Origin: Acanthornis magna
Lineage: Eukaryota; Chordata; Aves; Passeriformes; Acanthizidae
Direction: 5' to 3'
Assembly (NCBI GenBank): GCA_036785705.1
Contig: JAWUZG010000056.1
Location: 15,730,001-15,794,000, forward strand
DNA: 64,000 bases
Part shown: piece after piece, positions 63,168-64,000 of the stretch
Layout of the letters: every line of letters begins with the position of its first letter
How positions within the stretch are numbered: the stretch's first letter is position 1
Translations under genes and position numbers: made by a program
The notes under the pieces: model-generated
Seen by the model: only the letters and a program-made list of their open reading frames with translations
Told to the model about the DNA's origin: nothing
Database searches by the model: none

Positions 63168-63219
63168 AGCAGCAGCAGCAACAGCAGCAGCGGCAGCAGC
63201 AGCAGCAGCAGCAGCAGCG
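63168..63219. repeat. Interrupted CAG/CTG triplet repeat
   Basis: CAG triplets on the plus strand run from 63168 with interruptions (CAA near 63179, CGG at 63191) and end in eight uninterrupted copies (63194-63217). In the sense of the gene this is CUG. It lies in the probable leader, about 0.9 kb before the ATG. The length is likely to vary between individuals. Confidence 0.85.
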
Positions 63220-63301
63220 GGGCGAGCGGAGCGCTCAGCACCCCGCCTCCTCCCCCCGCAGCTCTCCTCCTCGCATCCCTCCGAGCCGCCTTGCCATCGC
63301 G

Positions 63302-63310
63302 GCGGGGGCG
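63302..63310 (+). promoter_or_regulatory. EGR1/WT1-type site GCGGGGGCG
   Basis: An exact GCGGGGGCG, the classical EGR1/WT1 binding sequence, lies in the leader or proximal promoter about 1.03 kb upstream of the ATG. The mammalian IGF1R promoter and leader are known to be repressed by WT1 through sites of this kind. Use in this species is inferred. Confidence 0.45.
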
Positions 63311-63326
63311 GGGGGGAGGAGGAGGA

Positions 63327-63408
63327 CGACAACAACAACAACAACAACAAAAACCACCCAGCGAATTTGTAAATCCTTTTTCTTTTTTTTTTTTTTTTTT
63401 TTTTTTTT
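63327..63408. repeat. (ACA)n run followed by a T26 tract
   Basis: An (ACA)n microsatellite (about 63327-63350) is followed by a short AT-containing stretch and then 26 T on the plus strand (63383-63408). Such long homopolymers inside a CpG island are prone to sequencing and assembly error. Confidence 0.8.
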
Positions 63409-63643
63409 CCTCCCTTTCCTCCTCTTTTCCCTCCTCCTCTGGGTGCGCGCGCGCTGCGAACCTTCCCCCGGCGCTGCCCAGCCCAAGGCAGGGGGAGGGG
63501 GATCCGGGAGAGGTGTGTGTGTGTCTGTGAGTGTGTATGGGAGCAGGGGGAGCTGCGGGGGGCGAGGAAGGCGATCCGGTTTGCTGAAGGTCAAAGCCCA
63601 GGAGCTTGTTGCGAAGGGTCTGTAATTCCTCCGGGGAGGGAAC

Positions 63644-63652
63644 GGGGCGGGG
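63644..63652 (+). promoter_or_regulatory. GC box (Sp1-type) GGGGCGGGG
   Basis: A consensus GC box lies within a longer G-rich stretch (63633-63670) that also fits a G-quadruplex pattern. Sp1 activation of IGF1R is established in mammals. Confidence 0.5.
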
Positions 63653-63750
63653 AGGGACGGGGGGGAAGGGTCTGCTGCTCTGCTGTTCCTCCCGATTAAT
63701 TCGCCGCTCGCTTGCAGCAGGGTTCGCAGCGCTCTGCTGCCGCGTCTGCT

Positions 63751-63786
63751 CCCCCCCCCCCCTTATCCTCCTCCTCCTCCTCCTCC
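63751..63786. repeat. C12 run followed by (TCC)n
   Basis: Twelve C (63751-63762) precede a (TCC)n run (about 63766-63786). On the sense strand this is (GGA)n followed by G12. It lies 40-80 bases downstream (in the gene sense) of the forkhead-type element, so it may be in the first part of the leader. Confidence 0.8.
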
Positions 63787-63823
63787 GCGCTGGCTCCCTG
63801 TGCACGACGGAGAGCGAGCGCTG

Positions 63824-63831
63824 GTAAACAA
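63824..63831 (-). promoter_or_regulatory. Forkhead/FOXO-type element TTGTTTAC
   Basis: The minus strand carries TTGTTTAC, the exact DAF-16/FOXO consensus, inside GGGCTCTTGTTTACCAGC. It lies about 1.55 kb upstream of the ATG, near the likely transcription start. The same short block seems to be present in mammalian IGF1R leaders from memory. FOXO control of insulin-receptor-family genes is established in flies and mammals. Binding here is inference. Confidence 0.45.
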
Positions 63832-63897
63832 GAGCCCGGCGTCGCTCCGCCGCCGCTTCTCCGCTCTGCGACCGCGCGGGGACGGGGTTCGCGCCCG

Positions 63898-63967
63898 CCC
63901 TCCCCTCCCTTCCCTTCCCTTCCCTTCCTCTCCTCTCCCTCCCTTCCCTCTCCTTCCCTTCCCTCTC
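63898..63967. repeat. 70-base pure polypyrimidine tract with TTCCC repeats
   Basis: The plus strand contains only C and T over these 70 bases, with TTCCC pentamers near 63909-63927. The sense strand is therefore pure purine (GGGAA repeats). Such tracts near promoters can form triplex (H-DNA) or quadruplex structures and can bind GAGA-like or Sp1-family proteins. It lies just upstream of the inferred transcription start. Confidence 0.85.
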
Positions 63968-64000
63968 GCGCGCGCTCCCGCTCCCCCCCCGCGGGCTCCC

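Larger units (their letters stand above)
62275..63840 (-). other. IGF1R: Probable IGF1R 5' untranslated leader (5' end approximate)
   Basis: No splice acceptor is needed upstream of the ATG, and mammalian IGF1R has an unspliced leader of about 1 kb within exon 1. The 45 bases before the ATG resemble the mammalian leader as I recall it: a T-rich stretch, then GGAAAGGGGGATTT, then an A-rich stretch ending in AGAGGAATG. A second resemblance, GGGCTCTTGTTTACCAGC, lies at about 63837-63820 and sits near the start of the human leader from memory. If both are homologous, the leader here is about 1.5 kb, longer than in mammals, and the excess would be the simple repeats. The exact start cannot be set from sequence alone. 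Confidence 0.5.
60540..64000. promoter_or_regulatory. IGF1R: CpG island spanning the IGF1R promoter, leader, exon 1 and start of intron 1
   Basis: CpG dinucleotides, rare elsewhere in the window, become dense from about 60.54 kb and stay so to the window edge. The island covers exon 1 and continues past the probable transcription start. No TATA box was seen at a sensible place. GC boxes, a GCGGGGGCG site and G-rich runs are frequent. This agrees with the known TATA-less, GC-rich, Sp1-dependent IGF1R promoter of mammals. The island is broken by AT-only interruptions (60957-60978 and several A or T homopolymers). Its upstream edge is outside the window. Confidence 0.85.

Noticed and set aside
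62493..63530. 345-codon open frame on the plus strand with Ser, Gln and Thr runs
   Set aside because: It is antisense to the leader and open because of the CAG repeat, homopolymers and high GC. The frame mostly translates simple repeats.
1..64000. CR1 or LTR retroelements, expected in bird DNA
   Set aside because: I looked for the usual CR1 3' words and ATTCTATG-type tails, and for long paired repeats, and recognised none. Old fragments could still be found by a repeat-library search.

Overview
The window is vertebrate genomic DNA, almost certainly from a bird. It holds the 5' part of one gene, the type 1 insulin-like growth factor receptor (IGF1R), transcribed from the minus strand. Two coding exons can be placed to the base. 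Exon 1 (62181-62274) encodes the signal peptide. Exon 2 (31661-32206) encodes the L1 ligand-binding domain and the start of the cysteine-rich region. Their coding lengths (94 and 546 bases), splice phases and cysteine spacing match vertebrate IGF1R as I know it. The avian assignment rests on residues of the L1 domain that I remember from bird IGF1R, the shortage of recognisable interspersed repeats, and an intron 1 of only about 30 kb.

Layout from right to left, which is the direction of transcription. Positions 62275-64000 hold the GC-rich promoter and 5' leader. This stretch has a forkhead/FOXO-type element, GC boxes, an EGR1/WT1-type site, G-quadruplex motifs, many simple repeats, upstream ORFs and U-rich tracts close to the start codon. 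Exon 1 follows, and then a G-rich (on the sense strand) minisatellite in the first 650 bases of intron 1. The rest of intron 1 runs down to 32207. It is ordinary AT-leaning intron with a CpG-rich islet near 44.8-45.1 kb, an AT-rich block near 49.0-50.2 kb and several POU octamers. Exon 2 has a textbook TACTAAC branch point 26 bases upstream. Everything from 31660 down to 1 is the start of intron 2, whose far end lies outside the window.

No other gene, RNA gene, transposon with recognisable ends, CRISPR array or prokaryotic feature was found. The long open frames around 61-64 kb on both strands are products of stop-poor GC-rich repeats. I found no clearly new biological system. The points most worth checking are insulin-receptor-like residues on the L1 binding face, the repeat-rich leader with its upstream ORFs and U tracts, the sense-G-rich minisatellite just inside intron 1, the FOXO-type element near the promoter, and an unexplained 252-codon open frame over the CpG islet in intron 1.
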